This document shows, piece by piece, positions 19,128 to 28,152 of a stretch of DNA of 64,000 nucleotides. The notes under the pieces were generated by a model. It made no database searches and had not been told where the DNA came from. It saw only the letters and a list, made by a program, of their open reading frames with translations. The translations under genes were made by a program, and so were the position numbers. Location: positions 1,116,001 through 1,180,000 of the forward strand of contig JAALGY010000053.1 in the NCBI GenBank assembly GCA_032358165.1, given 5' to 3'. How positions within the stretch are numbered: position 1 is the stretch's first letter; the number at the start of each line of letters is the position of its first letter. Origin of the DNA: Diplosphaera chodatii (Eukaryota > Chlorophyta > Trebouxiophyceae > Prasiolales > Stichococcaceae).

Positions 19128-19387
19128 TTTGTTTGTTTGTTTGTTTGTTTGTTTGTTTGTTTGTTTGTTTGTTTGTTTGTTTGTTTGTTTTTTACAAAGG
19201 GCGTCCAGACCAGAACCAAGCTCAATGAACAAGGCTCTGCGGCACAATGGGGCGTCTCACGTGGGAACGTGAGGGCGGCTGGGTAGGTCATCAAAATGCT
19301 CCGTTCGAAATATGTCAATGGAGGACACTGAAACCACAAGGGAATGCAGGGCCCATGAGACCAGCGCAAGGCAATAGTCCCGATGAG
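19128..19387 (-). mobile_element. Element C inserted in A12, with target duplication (C5)
   Basis: (TTTG)15-16 at 19,128-19,190, TTTTTTAC, then the C body in reverse to CCCGATGAG. The target GGTAGTTG precedes the tail and is present after the 5' end (GAGGTAGTTGAGGTAGTTGTCACTG). In uninterrupted A copies the site reads CTGGTAGTTGTCACTG. This is a clean demonstration that C moves as a discrete unit. Confidence 0.85.
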
Positions 19388-19587
19388 GTAGTTGAGGTAG
19401 TTGTCACTGTTCACAGGGCCCCTGACTCCCAGCCACTCACGCACTTTGCGCAAGTCGCTGCCATTCACAGCATCGAAGGTGCGGCGCTGCAGGTGTGCAG
19501 TGACAACAGATGTGTCAATGCGCTGCGGCACGCCGTCAACGATGGGTGACATGAAGTGCAGGAACGAACACACCTGGGCAGCCCAGC

Positions 19588-19692
19588 TTGTGTATATAAG
19601 TCGTTGAAAAACGCAATACACAAACAGCCTTCCGGTCAAAGGTTCTCTTTTCCATCGCTATTTGCAACTTCCCTTACCGCTTTCCATTCCAG
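19588..19692 (+). mobile_element. Element D, truncated at the hairpin (D2)
   Basis: Runs from TTGTGTATATAAGTCGTTG through CCTTCCGGTCAAAGG to CTTACCGCTTTCCATTCC. The element A sequence GCCCAGC|ATGCTGAGC is interrupted with a short CCAGC-like duplication. The 5' end lies at the 10-bp inverted repeat, as in D5 and D7. Confidence 0.8.
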
Positions 19693-19780
19693 CAAGCTGA
19701 GCTGCTGGTGCTGCGCCCCGGCCGTGTGGCCAGAGCACAGTTCTCCAGGAATGCCTGCTTGGTGAGGCGGGTGTCCGGCA

Positions 19781-20117
19781 TTGGATGATGAGGCGCATAT
19801 GGTCTGGGGGTGTCCAGCCCTAGTGGATCAGAGGGTGCAGCATTCGGAGCTGTTTGAGGACAGCAACATCACATCAGTGGCAGGCTTTATGCAGCAGGAT
19901 GCCGGGCAACTGGCAGCCTTTTTGCGGGGTTGTCACAATCAATGTGCAGAGTTGGAGGGGTGTGCATCCAACCGGGATTGAGTGGAACCATTCTGTCAGC
20001 GGGGAGTGAACGGTTTCGTACACGACTCGTTGTGCATGTTGCTCTGGGTTTTTCCCGCCAGAGCCTGTGGCTAGGCCAAAATGGCCCACCACCAGTATGT
20101 AATCAATGTCAATGTCC
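19781..20117 (+). mobile_element. Element A 3' fragment (A13)
   Basis: Codons from DDEAHMVWGC to the stop at 19,979-19,981, 3' UTR and tail AATCAATGTCAATG. It is joined head-on to A12 at 19,780, an inverted junction. Confidence 0.85.
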
Positions 20118-20268
20118 TCCATTGACATATTTCGAACAGAGCGTTTTGATGACCTACCCAGCCGCCCTCACGTTCCTACGTGAGACGCCGCATTGCGCCG
20201 CAGAGCCTTGTTCATTGAGCTTGGTTCTGGTCTGGACGCCCTTTGTAAAACACAAACAAACAAACAAA
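20118..20268 (+). mobile_element. Element C (C6)
   Basis: TCCTCCATTGACATATTTCG through CCCTTTGTAAAACA and (CAAA)4, directly after the tail of A13. It inserts into the minus-strand endonuclease reading frame of an element A copy. Confidence 0.8.
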
Positions 20269-20489
20269 CGTAGACAGCGATGCCGCCACGTGCGCCGCCA
20301 CGCTGCTGACGCCGGCTGCGCGGCAGGTGCAGGACGGACGTGAAGCCGTCCAGCTCCGGCGCATCGCTCCCCTCACGCGCCCACGTCTTGCTGAATGCCA
20401 GTACATCGAAGTCAGCCGCCTTGATGACCTGCGAAAGAGCAGATGCATCTCTGGACAGCCAGCCCTGGACGTTCAGGCTCAGCATGGAA
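20268..20489 (-). pseudogene. Element A endonuclease N-terminal fragment
   Basis: The minus strand encodes VLSLNVQGWLSRDASALSQV, then DFDVLAFSKTWA, a Gly/Arg stretch and GGIAVYV, the opening of an apurinic endonuclease domain. It is interrupted at 20,268 by element C. Once element D (20,490-20,711) is removed it is contiguous with the ORF1 region beyond. Assignment to element A rather than another LINE is inferred: its sequence differs from the element B endonuclease, and A is the only other LINE here. Confidence 0.65.
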
Positions 20490-20711
20490 TGGATAGCGGT
20501 AAGGGAAGTGCAAATAGCGATGGAAAAGGACCTTTGACCGGAAGGCTGTTTGTGTATTGCGTTTTTCAACGACTTATATACACAAACCATGGAGGGCAGA
20601 TTGCCGAAGCAACCACTTGCATAGGGTGGGGTGGGTTGGTCCCACACGGAACTAGACCCGAAACTTCCGCCACCGCCAGGGATCGAACCCGGTCCCTGAA
20701 CGGTGTCCAAT
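20487..20711 (-). mobile_element. Element D, full-length SINE-like copy (D3)
   Basis: About 222 bp flanked by CTCAGCA on both sides (about 20,479-20,485 and 20,712-20,718). Read on the minus strand it starts TCATTGGACACCG. A tRNA-type B box GGTTCGATCCC follows (20,680-20,690), then the inverted repeat GTTTGTGTAT/ATACACAAAC (20,548-20,587) and the tail TCCATTCCAT. A convincing A box is missing. Confidence 0.8.
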
Positions 20712-21258
20712 GACTCAGCACAGACAGGGCGCTGTTAGGGGACCGGATTGCGCCGGGCGCAGCCCGGTCCCAACACCCCTAGCAGACATGGTTGGGGGTG
20801 GGTTTGGGTGTGGCTGGCGCCTTTGCTGGAGAGGGTTGTGTGCCCTCAGCCAGTGTGGGGCCACCAGGTGAAGTGTGGGAAGTGGGCTCAACAGGCAGCA
20901 CAGCAAAGCGTGATGCAATGCCGAGGGGAGCAGGAGCAGGGTGAGGGCCAAGAGCGCTTGGCCGCCGCTGCCGGCGCGGCGCAAGGTGCTGCTGTGCAAA
21001 TTGCACAGCATCCGCGGCTGCGCGGCGTGCATTCGCCACTGGAGCTGCATCTTGGGCTGCCTGGTGCTGACTCCTGCGCAGCTGTGCTGCTGCTGCGTCA
21101 CGACGCTGCGGTGCCACGCTCTCAAAGATAGACACTCCGCAAGTGCGGGGAAGGCGCGCTTTCGCGCTGCACATCCTGCGCACAAACACAGCATCATCGA
21201 TGTTGACGACAGCCAGGCCGGTCTTCTGCTTGCTCACACGCATCACAGTGACATGCTG
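20712..21258 (-). mobile_element. Probable element A ORF1, C-terminal part
   Basis: The minus strand is open from about 21,258 to a TAG at 20,779. It encodes VMRVSKQKTGLAVVNIDDAV, an Arg/Ala/Gln-rich stretch and a Pro-rich end. Removing D4/D5 restores one frame with 21,599-21,968. Beyond the TAG the same frame runs into the endonuclease. No known domain is recognised; ORF1 identity comes from its position before the endonuclease. Confidence 0.5.
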
Positions 21259-21488
21259 TGGATGGAATGGAAAGCGGTAAGGGAAGTTGCAAATAGCGAT
21301 GGAAAAGAGAACCTTTGACCGGAAGGATGTTTGTGTATTGCGTTTTTCAACGACTTATATACACAAACAATGGAGGGCAGATTGCCGAGGCAACCACTTG
21401 CATAGGGTGGGGTGGGTTGGTCCCGCACGGAACTAGACCCGAAACTTCCGCCACCGTCAGGGATCGAACCGAGTCCCTCACGATGTCC
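21259..21488 (-). mobile_element. Element D, full-length copy (D4)
   Basis: It begins (minus strand) TCATTGGACATCGTGAGGG, the same 5' terminus as D3. It has the B box at 21,460-21,470 and ends TTTCCATTCCATCC at 21,259. D4 and D5 lie head-to-tail, and the pair is flanked by GCTGTG. Confidence 0.8.
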
Positions 21489-21598
21489 AATGAATGGAAA
21501 GCGGTAAGGGAAGTTGCAAATAGCGATGGAAAAGAGAACCTTTGACCGGAAGGATGTTTGTGTATTGCGTTTTTCAACGACTTATATACACAAACAAT
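21489..21598 (-). mobile_element. Element D, truncated at the hairpin (D5)
   Basis: Same 3' part as D4, but it stops at ATACACAAACAATGG. Its tail abuts the 5' end of D4. The flanking ORF continues at GCTGTGCAGCATTTTGC. Confidence 0.78.
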
Positions 21599-21968
21599 GG
21601 CTGTGCAGCATTTTGCAAGCAAAGCTTGCTGGTGCAGAAACCCTGTACTGCCGCTGCGGCAGCATCGCTGCTGCTGCCTGCTGCAAAATCCAGGCCGCTG
21701 AAAACCCACGCTGCTGATCCAGTGCTGCTGCTGCGCGCTGGAAGCCGCGGCTGCTGCTTTGGGTCAGTGCTGGGCCGGCTGGTTGCTGCTGGCTGCTGTG
21801 GCAATGTTGCTGCTGGTGCCGTTGCTGGTGTTGCAGGCTGGCTGCTGGGAGCTGCTGGCGCGGGCGCTGCATGCTGCTCTGGGGCTGCCGTGGCCGGTGC
21901 CGTCTGCTGCTCCGGGCTGTTGCTGTTGAGCTGTGGCTGCTGCACATGTATCACAAGCTTGACTGACT
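21599..21968 (-). mobile_element. Probable element A ORF1, Gln/Ala/Pro-rich part
   Basis: The minus strand encodes a low-complexity stretch (QQPQLNSNSPEQQTAPATAA and similar), then GFCTSKLCLQNAAQ. That frame continues in 21,258-20,779 once the D pair and one copy of GCTGTG are removed. It is dominated by GCTGCTG/CAGCAG runs. Function unknown. Confidence 0.45.
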
Positions 21969-22292
21969 GGCATTGCTGCTGCAGTGGGTTTAGGATGGCG
22001 TGTAGGCGGTGATGACGGAGTAGAGGTGACCATGGAGGGCGAAGTCGACGCGGAGTCGGCGGCCGTCGTCTGTGCTAGGGTCGACCTCGTCGACAGCAGT
22101 GCAGCCGCAGGACTCGCGGATGAGGATGGCCACCCCGGCGGTCGCGCGCCGGCGCCGGTCGCCGGGGTCTGTGGTGGCGGCGGGGCCCCGCCGCCAGAAG
22201 GACCAGCCTGGCCAGGGCTGGCCCGGGGCCGCCCCCGTTTGCGCCCACTGGTTGCCGTCGTCGGAGGCACGTTGGTGTGTCTCCTGGAGGCA
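21969..22292 (-). mobile_element. Element B copy 2, endonuclease fragment (B2a)
   Basis: The minus strand encodes QETHQRASDDGNQWAQ through GVAILIRES to YSVITAYTPS, the same stretch as B1 at 3,920-3,620. It is truncated at about 21,985. Element A (A14) separates it from the preceding endonuclease codons at 23,195. Confidence 0.85.
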
Positions 22293-23194
22293 TTGACATT
22301 TGACATTTGACATTGATTACATACTGGTGGTGGGCCATTTTGGCCTAGCCACAGGCTCTGGCGGAAAAACCCAGAGCAACATGCACAACGAGTCGTGCAC
22401 GAAACCGTGCACTCCCCGCTGACAGGATGGTTCCACTCAATCCCGGTTGGATGCACACCCCTCCAACTCTGCACATTGATCATGACAACCCCGCAAAAAG
22501 GCTGCCAGTTGCCCGGCATCCTGCTGCATAAAGTCCGCCACTGATGTGATGTTGCTGTCCTCAAACAGCTCCGAATGCTGCACCCTCTGATCTACTAGGG
22601 CTGGACACCCCCAGACCATATGCGCCTCATCATCCACCACGCCGCAGCTACACCGCTGACACAGCCGCTCTGCCCGCGGCAGCCGCTGCCACCTCCCTGT
22701 CTCCACCCCCAGCATGTGACTGCCCATGCGAAACTGTGCTAACCGCCGACGACCGGTCTTGGAGGCGACTGCCTGCAAGTAGCCGGCCAACTGGTAGTTG
22801 TCACTGTTCACAGGGCCCCTGACTCCCAGCCACTCACGCACTTTGCGCAAGTCGCTGCCATTCACAGCATCGAAGGTGCGGCGCTGCAGGTGTGCAGTGA
22901 CAACAGATGTGTCAATGCGCTGCGGCACGCCGTCAACGATGGGTGACATGAAGTGCAGGAACGAACACACCTGGGCAGCCCAGCATGCTGAGCTGCTGGT
23001 GCTGCGCCCCGGCCGGGTGGCCAGAGCACAGTTCTCCAGGAATGCCTGCTTGGTGAGGCGGGTGTCCGGCATTGCGACCAGCCGGTTCCAGAACCGGCAG
23101 ATGGCCAGCGTTGCCGTGTGCGCCACTGGGAACCGCCCAAGATCCCCCAACACCACCACGTTGGGAGTGCCTGTGCGCACGCCAAGAACAGACA
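22293..23194 (-). mobile_element. Element A 3' fragment inserted in B2 (A14)
   Basis: Variant tail (GACATTT)n, 3' UTR, stop at 22,437, and an open C-terminal frame to VRTGTPN at 23,180. It splits the B endonuclease between GGAGGCA and GATGACGTCCC, which are contiguous in B1 at about 3,917. Confidence 0.88.
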
Positions 23195-23460
23195 GATGAC
23201 GTCCCAGGGCCCGTTGGTCAGCGTCGCAAAGAGAGCGCGGCGCTTGTCCAAGTCGGCGAGCCCATTGACGTTCAGTGAAAGTAGGCGCAGGCAGGGGCGG
23301 TCGGTGTGGGCGCTCATGGCGCCCCGCCGCGGCGCCCAGCGGCGCCGCGGCCAGTCTGTGAGTGGAGGCCAGTGGCGGTGAAGGTCCGGCGTGCCGCCCA
23401 GCGGGGCAGCGAGCCTAGCCAGAAGGGGCATGGGGGGCTGCTGATGCGGCCGCTTCTGGT

Positions 23461-23665
23461 TTTGTTTGTTTGTTTGTTTGTTTGTTTTTTACACAGGGCG
23501 TCCAGACCAGAACCAAGCTCAATGAACAAGGCTCTGCGGCACAATGCGGCGTCTCACGTGGGAACGTGAGGGCGGCTGGGTAGGTCATCAAAACGCTCTG
23601 TTCGAAATATGTCAATGGAGGACACTGAAACCACAAGGGAATGCAGGGCCCATGAGACCAGCGAA
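23461..23665 (-). mobile_element. Element C inserted in B2, 12-bp target duplication (C7)
   Basis: (TTTG)6 then the C body in reverse to GGGCCCATGAGACCAGCG. GCCGCTTCTGGT is present on both sides (about 23,449-23,460 and 23,667-23,678), and the B1 sequence is uninterrupted at this place. Confidence 0.85.
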
Positions 23666-23889
23666 GCCGCTTCTGGTGACCGTCGAGGAGGGTGGCAGCG
23701 CACTCTGGCCCCGCGTCACGGCCGCCTGCGACCGCCAAGTGCCCGGCAGGTCGGCGGCATGGCGGGCGGCGCACGTGCGGGACGTGCGCTGCCGGCGAGG
23801 CTGCTGCCAGGGCTGCTCCGGCGGGGCTGGTGATGGCGAGGTGTTGAGGGGCACGGGGGGCCCGGCTCCCTGTTGCAGCGGGCGATGTC

Positions 23890-25869
23890 GGCGAAGGTGG
23901 TCTGGCGGTCCGCCCAGTGGCACCGCCAGCGGTTGGTGGTCGCCGTGAGGAGGTGAAGGGCGACCGGTGTGAGGGGGACGCCGTGTGCGCGATGCCGGTC
24001 GAGGTTGGATGCTGGCAAGGAGGAGACCCACTCGTTGATGATGCGGTCGGCAGGGGCGTGGGCATCTGTGCCGTCAGGCTGCAACACCTCCGACACCAGG
24101 GCCAAGTAGCCCGCGTGCATAACATAGCTGTCGGGCACTGAGGCGATGGCCACGTCGACATCGGTGAAGGGGACCCAGTGGCCGGCCGGTGGGCAGCTGT
24201 CATCGTGGTGGCGAAGGATGCGGTCGATCGATGGCAGCAGCGCGCTAGGGATGGCATGGCCACTGCCGCAAGTGCTCCAGGTGTCCCAGAGCACCGGCTC
24301 TGACTGGCTGACCTCCTGCAGCGCGGCGGCAGCCTCCTGCGGTGAGAGTGCCGGTGCCAGCTCGACCAGGTGAGAGATGAAGCCCTCGGGAATGGGATCA
24401 AACGCAACGTCCGAGTGCTGGGCGATGGGCCGCGGTGCGGCTGGAGAGCCGGGCGGCGGTGCTGGCGGCGAAGCTGTCGCTACACGGCTGCGGGCACGAG
24501 TAGTGGCGCCCGTGTAGCCGAGCCCAGCGGGGCTTGCGCCAGTGCGGCCAAGGGTGGAGGCCGCGGTGGGGGCCCTCACGCCGCTGTGGACAGCCGCATA
24601 GCTGGAGACCTGTCGTGCAGCTCGGGCGGAGCCGTCCAGGGCGGCAAGGTCAGTGTCCATGGCGGCGACTCCAGCGTCCGTCGCTGCAGCTGGGCAAGAC
24701 TCGGCAGGCACCAGGGTGGGAGGGCCAGCGCCCATGGCGGCGTGCGCCGTGGGGTCCAAGGGGTCGCCCGTGCGACGCCGCCGTGCTGGTGGAGGTAGCT
24801 GGTCGTCTGCCACAGATGGAAAGCGGTAATGGAATGGAAAGCGGTAAAGGGAAGTTGCAAATAGCGATGGAAAAGAGAACCTTTGACCGGAAGGCTGTTT
24901 TGATGCTGTGTCGGTGCCGTCACCATCAGGCATGGGGTGGTCATCGTCGTCGGCACCGCCACCATCGATGGGGGGAGCCCCCGTGTCGCTCATGGGTGAA
25001 GCCCCATCGTCGGAGGGCGCAGTGGCAGGCGTGTCAGTGGCACCAAGGTGAGCCCGCTGACTGGCCAAGTCGGGTGCTGGTGTGGAGGTGGCAGCTGGTG
25101 GCGGTGGCGGCGGCGGCGGCGGCGGCGGCGGTGGGGGGCGGTGATGGTGGTGCGGCTGGCGGGTGGGGGTGATGAGGATGTCCCGATCGCCGGAGAAGGT
25201 GGCTTTCACCGTGATGGGGCCAGCATGGTCGCCGCGGTCGATGTCCCGCACCCATGGGCAGAGGCCATGTGCGGGGTCCTCCATCCTCACAATCGCCTTC
25301 ACGACGGTGGTGTTCCCATGAACTGTCTGCAGGTGGGCGGGCAGACGGGCGCCTCCCAGAATCTCGGCTAGGACCTGGAAGTCCGAGTCTGTGTAGCCTG
25401 AGGCGAGCAAGAGGGCCCTGGTGACTCCGGCAACATTGTCGGCGTTGGCCATGTGGTGGATGACCAGCTCAGTGGTGCCGAGAGGCAGCAGCATGGCGCT
25501 GGGCTGACACTGAGTGGCCGAGACCAGGAGCTCGGCGTCCATGGAGGGCGACAGCAGGGTGAAGTCGCGCTGCTGCAGGAGGGCATCCACACGGGCGACG
25601 CCGCTGCGGGCAGCGGTGGCGAAGAGCTTGATGGTCAAGACGCCATCACTGACGGCATGGGCGCCCATCAGGTCGAAGCTGCCAATGCGGCTGCCCAGCA
25701 GCTGGATGAGCTCAAGCCTAACCGTGTTGGCGTTGGCGGTGGCGGGCAGGGCGACTCTGACGGCAATGGGCAAAAGCGCAAGGCTGGTTGCCAGGTCGAC
25801 GGTACGTTCCGCCCGTAGTCTAGGTGCACCACCGCGCCGCAGCCGCTCAAGCGAGGGCGTGAGGCTCAT
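23890..25869 (-). CDS. Element B ORF1 protein (copy 2, carrying a D insert)
   Basis: The ATG at 25,869 opens a long frame on the minus strand: VDLATSLALLPIAVRVALP, ELVIHHMANADNVAGVTRA, DPAHGLCPWVRDIDRGDH, a run of about 14 prolines, then after the D6 insert SDVAFDPIPEGFISHLVELA, LWDTWSTCGSGHAIPSALLP and DRWRCHW-like residues. The D insertion happens to keep the frame. ORF1 of L1-type elements normally binds element RNA; no classical RRM, coiled coil or CCHC knuckle is evident, so the role is positional inference. It may overlap ORF2, which starts near 23,431. Confidence 0.6.
24807..24900 (-). mobile_element. Element D, truncated, with doubled tail (D6)
   Basis: ATGGAAAGCGGTAATGGAATGGAAAGCGG shows two 3' ends in series, as if one D insertion landed in the tail of another or the tail was copied twice. 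It is truncated at CCGGAAGGCTGTT. GATG flanks it. Confidence 0.75.
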
Positions 25870-25992
25870 GGCTGGGCGAGGTGCATGATGGCAATGGTGG
25901 TGGGCGCTGGTGTAGGCGTTGGATGAGGTGCGGTGGCTGCGATGGCGGCCGCTGCTGCGGCCGAGCGTGGGCAGGGGGCCGACGGTGGAGTC

Positions 25993-26249
25993 ATTGACAT
26001 TTGACATTGATTACATACTGGTGGTGGGCCATTTTGGCCTAGCCACAGGCTCTGGCGGAAAAACCCAGAGCAACATGCACAACGAGTCGTGTACGAAACC
26101 GTTCACTCCCCGCTGACAGAATGGTTCCACTCAATCCCGGTTGGATGCACACCCCTCCAACTCTGCACATTGATCATGACAACCCCGCAAAAAGGCTGCC
26201 AGTTGCCCGGCATCCTGCTGCATAAAGTCCGCCACTGATGTGATGTTGC
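25993..26249 (-). mobile_element. Element A 3' fragment with GGAGT duplication (A15)
   Basis: Tail, 3' UTR and about 50 C-terminal codons. Flanked by GGAGT (25,987-25,991 and about 26,251-26,255) within the ORF1 leader of B2. Confidence 0.85.
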
Positions 26250-26503
26250 TGGAGTGGTGGGCAGCGGTGGACATGGTGGGCAGCATGCTGAAGGGGTGGG
26301 GTGGAGGGCCGGGGCGTGGGCGGCAAAGCAGCTGGTGGTAGGCTGGCGGCGGCAGCAGCGGAGGATGGTGGGCAGCGGGTGAGCGGGATGTGCAGCGCAC
26401 AAAGCAGTGTGCAGCAAGTGGCAGGCTGAAGGTGATGTGGGCGGTGGCGAAGACGGCGGGCTGGTGTTGGCGGCGGCAGGTGGTGGGCAGCACTCAGGGC
26501 AGT

Positions 26504-26607
26504 GGAAAGCGGTAAGGGAAGTTGCAAATAGCGATGGAAAAGAGAACCTTTGACCGGAAGGATGTTTGTGTATTGCGTTTTTCAACGACTTATATACACA
26601 AACAATG
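26504..26607 (-). mobile_element. Element D, truncated at the hairpin (D7)
   Basis: GGAAAGCGGTAAGGGAAG through TATATACACAAACAATGG. It ends in the 96-bp monomer of B2 on one side. On the other, an unmatched ATAAAACTAACTAATTATC stretch leads into element A 3' UTR. Confidence 0.78.
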
Positions 26608-26629
26608 GATAAAACTAACTAATTATCTA

Positions 26630-27741
26630 CCTCGTTGTGCATGTTGCTCTGGGTTTTCTCCGCCAGAGCCTGTGGCTAGGCCAAAATGGCCCATCACCAG
26701 TATGGGTTATTAAACAAACAAACAATCACCAGTATATAATCAATGTCAAATGTCATGCTTGGAGCTTGGGCGGTTCCCAGTGGCGCACACGGCAACGCTG
26801 GCCATCTGCCGGTTCTGGAACCGGCTGGTCGCAATGCCGGACACCCGCCTCACCAAGCAGGCATTCCTGGAGAACTGTGCCCTGGCCACCCGGCCGGGGT
26901 GCAGCACCAGCAGCTCAGCATGCTGGGCTGCCCAGGTGTGTTCGTTCCTGCACTTCATGTCACCCATCGTTGACGGCGTGCCGCAGCGCATTGACACATC
27001 TGTTGTCACTGCACACCTGCAGTGCCGCACCTTCGATGCTGTGAATGGCAGCGACTTGCGCAAAGTGCGTGAGTGGCTGGGAGTCAGGGGCCCTGTGAAC
27101 AGTGACAACTGCCAGTTGGCCGGCTACTTGCAGGCAGTCGCCTCCAAGACCGGTCGTCGGCGGTTAGCACAGTTTCGCATGGGCAGTCACATGGAACCAT
27201 TCTGTCAGCGGGGAGTGAACGGTTTCGTACACGACTCGTTGCGCATGTTGCTCTGGGTTTTTCCGCCAGAGCCTGTGGCTAGGCCAAAATGGCCCACCAC
27301 CAGTATGTAATCAATGTCAATGTCATGCTGGGGGTGGAGACAGGGAGGTGGCAGCGGCTGCCGCGGGCAGAGCGGCTGTGCCAGCGGTGTAGCTGCGGCG
27401 TGGTGGATGATGAGGCGCATATGGTCTGGCGGTGTCCAGCCCTAGTAGATCAGAGGGTGCAGCATTCGGAGCTGTTTGAGGACAGCAACATCACATCAGT
27501 GGCGGACTTTATGCAGCAGGATGCCGGGCAACTGGCAGCCTTTTTGCGGGGTTGTCATGATCAATGTGCAGAGTTGGAGGGGTGTGCATCCAACCGGGAT
27601 TGAGTGGAACCATTCTGTCCGGGGAGTGAACGGTTTCGTACACGACTCGTTGTGCATGTTGCTCTGGGTTTTTCCGCCAGAGCCTGTGGCTAGGCCAAAA
27701 TGGCCCACCACCAGTATGTAATCAATGTCAAATGTCAAATG
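26630..27741 (+). mobile_element. Element A plus-strand pieces, one 3' UTR inserted in another (A16-A18)
   Basis: 26,630-26,700 and 26,726-26,757 are 3' UTR scraps. 26,760-27,725 is a plus-strand copy from about ELGRFPVAHT to the stop (27,601-27,603), 3' UTR and tail. Inside it, 27,192-27,325 is a second, 3'-UTR-only copy splitting the codons of GSHMLG. CATG is duplicated at its edges, so a piece of about 130 bp moved as a unit. Confidence 0.82.
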
Positions 27742-28032
27742 TAGACACTTGCAGCGGTACGACTTAGCCGCGTGTGCGTGGCCTTGCCGCCGCCGCCGCC
27801 AGGTCTCCGCACTTGTACGACCGTTAGGTAGCCTTCCTCATCGGGACTATTGCCTTGCGCTGGTCTCATGGGCCCTGCATTCCCTTGTGGTTTCAGTGTC
27901 CTCCATTGACATATTTCGAACAGAGCATTTTGATGACCTACCCAGCCGCCCTCACGTTCCCACGTGAGACGCCGCATTGTGCCGCAGAGCCTTGTTCATT
28001 GAGCTTGGTTCTGGTCTGGACGCCCTTTGTAA
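27742..28032 (+). mobile_element. Element C, longest copy (C8)
   Basis: From TAGACACTTGCAGCGGTACGAC through the full C body to CCCTTTGTAA. Compared with C3 it extends about 15 bp further 5' before similarity ends. It follows an element A tail directly. Confidence 0.8.
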
Positions 28033-28152
28033 CAAACAAACAAACAAACAAACAAACAAACAAACAAACAAACAAACAAACAAACAAACAAACAAACAAA
28101 CAAACAAACAAACAAACAAACAAACAAACAAACAAACAAACAAACAAACAAA
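28033..28152 (+). repeat. (CAAA)30 microsatellite, tail of C8
   Basis: 120 bases of uninterrupted CAAA, the longest of the C tails. It ends against a truncated element A 3' UTR (CACGACTCGCTGTGCATG). Confidence 0.95.

Larger units (their letters stand above)
18623..19780 (-). mobile_element. Element A fragment split by C5 and D2 (A12)
   Basis: Tail and 3' UTR from 18,623, stop at 18,764, and C-terminal coding that is contiguous once two insertions are removed: element C at 19,128-19,387 and element D at about 19,588-19,692. It ends at the codons for MPDTRLTK near 19,780, where an inverted A copy begins. Confidence 0.85.
23195..26503 (-). mobile_element. LINE element B copy 2: ORF1 and ORF2 start, with C, D and A inserts (B2)
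   Basis: Minus-strand order from 26,503: one 96-bp monomer, His/Ala-rich leader, ORF1 from the ATG at 25,869 (MSLTPSLERLRRGG), a proline run (about 25,090-25,130), the ORF1 C-terminal part, then ORF2 start and endonuclease (LSLNVNGLADLDKRR, about 23,280). Interrupted by A15 (25,993-26,249), D6 (about 24,807-24,900) and C7 (23,461-23,665). It is parallel to B1, so both copies share gene order. No RT is present in either. Confidence 0.85.

Noticed and set aside
18928..19272. ORFs containing long CLFV or KQTN runs
   Set aside because: These are translations of the (TTTG)n and (CAAA)n tails, not proteins.
20680..20690. Possible tRNA gene at the GGTTCGATCCC box
   Set aside because: No acceptor stem, anticodon arm or convincing A box can be drawn; it is the head of repeat element D and recurs at 21,460.
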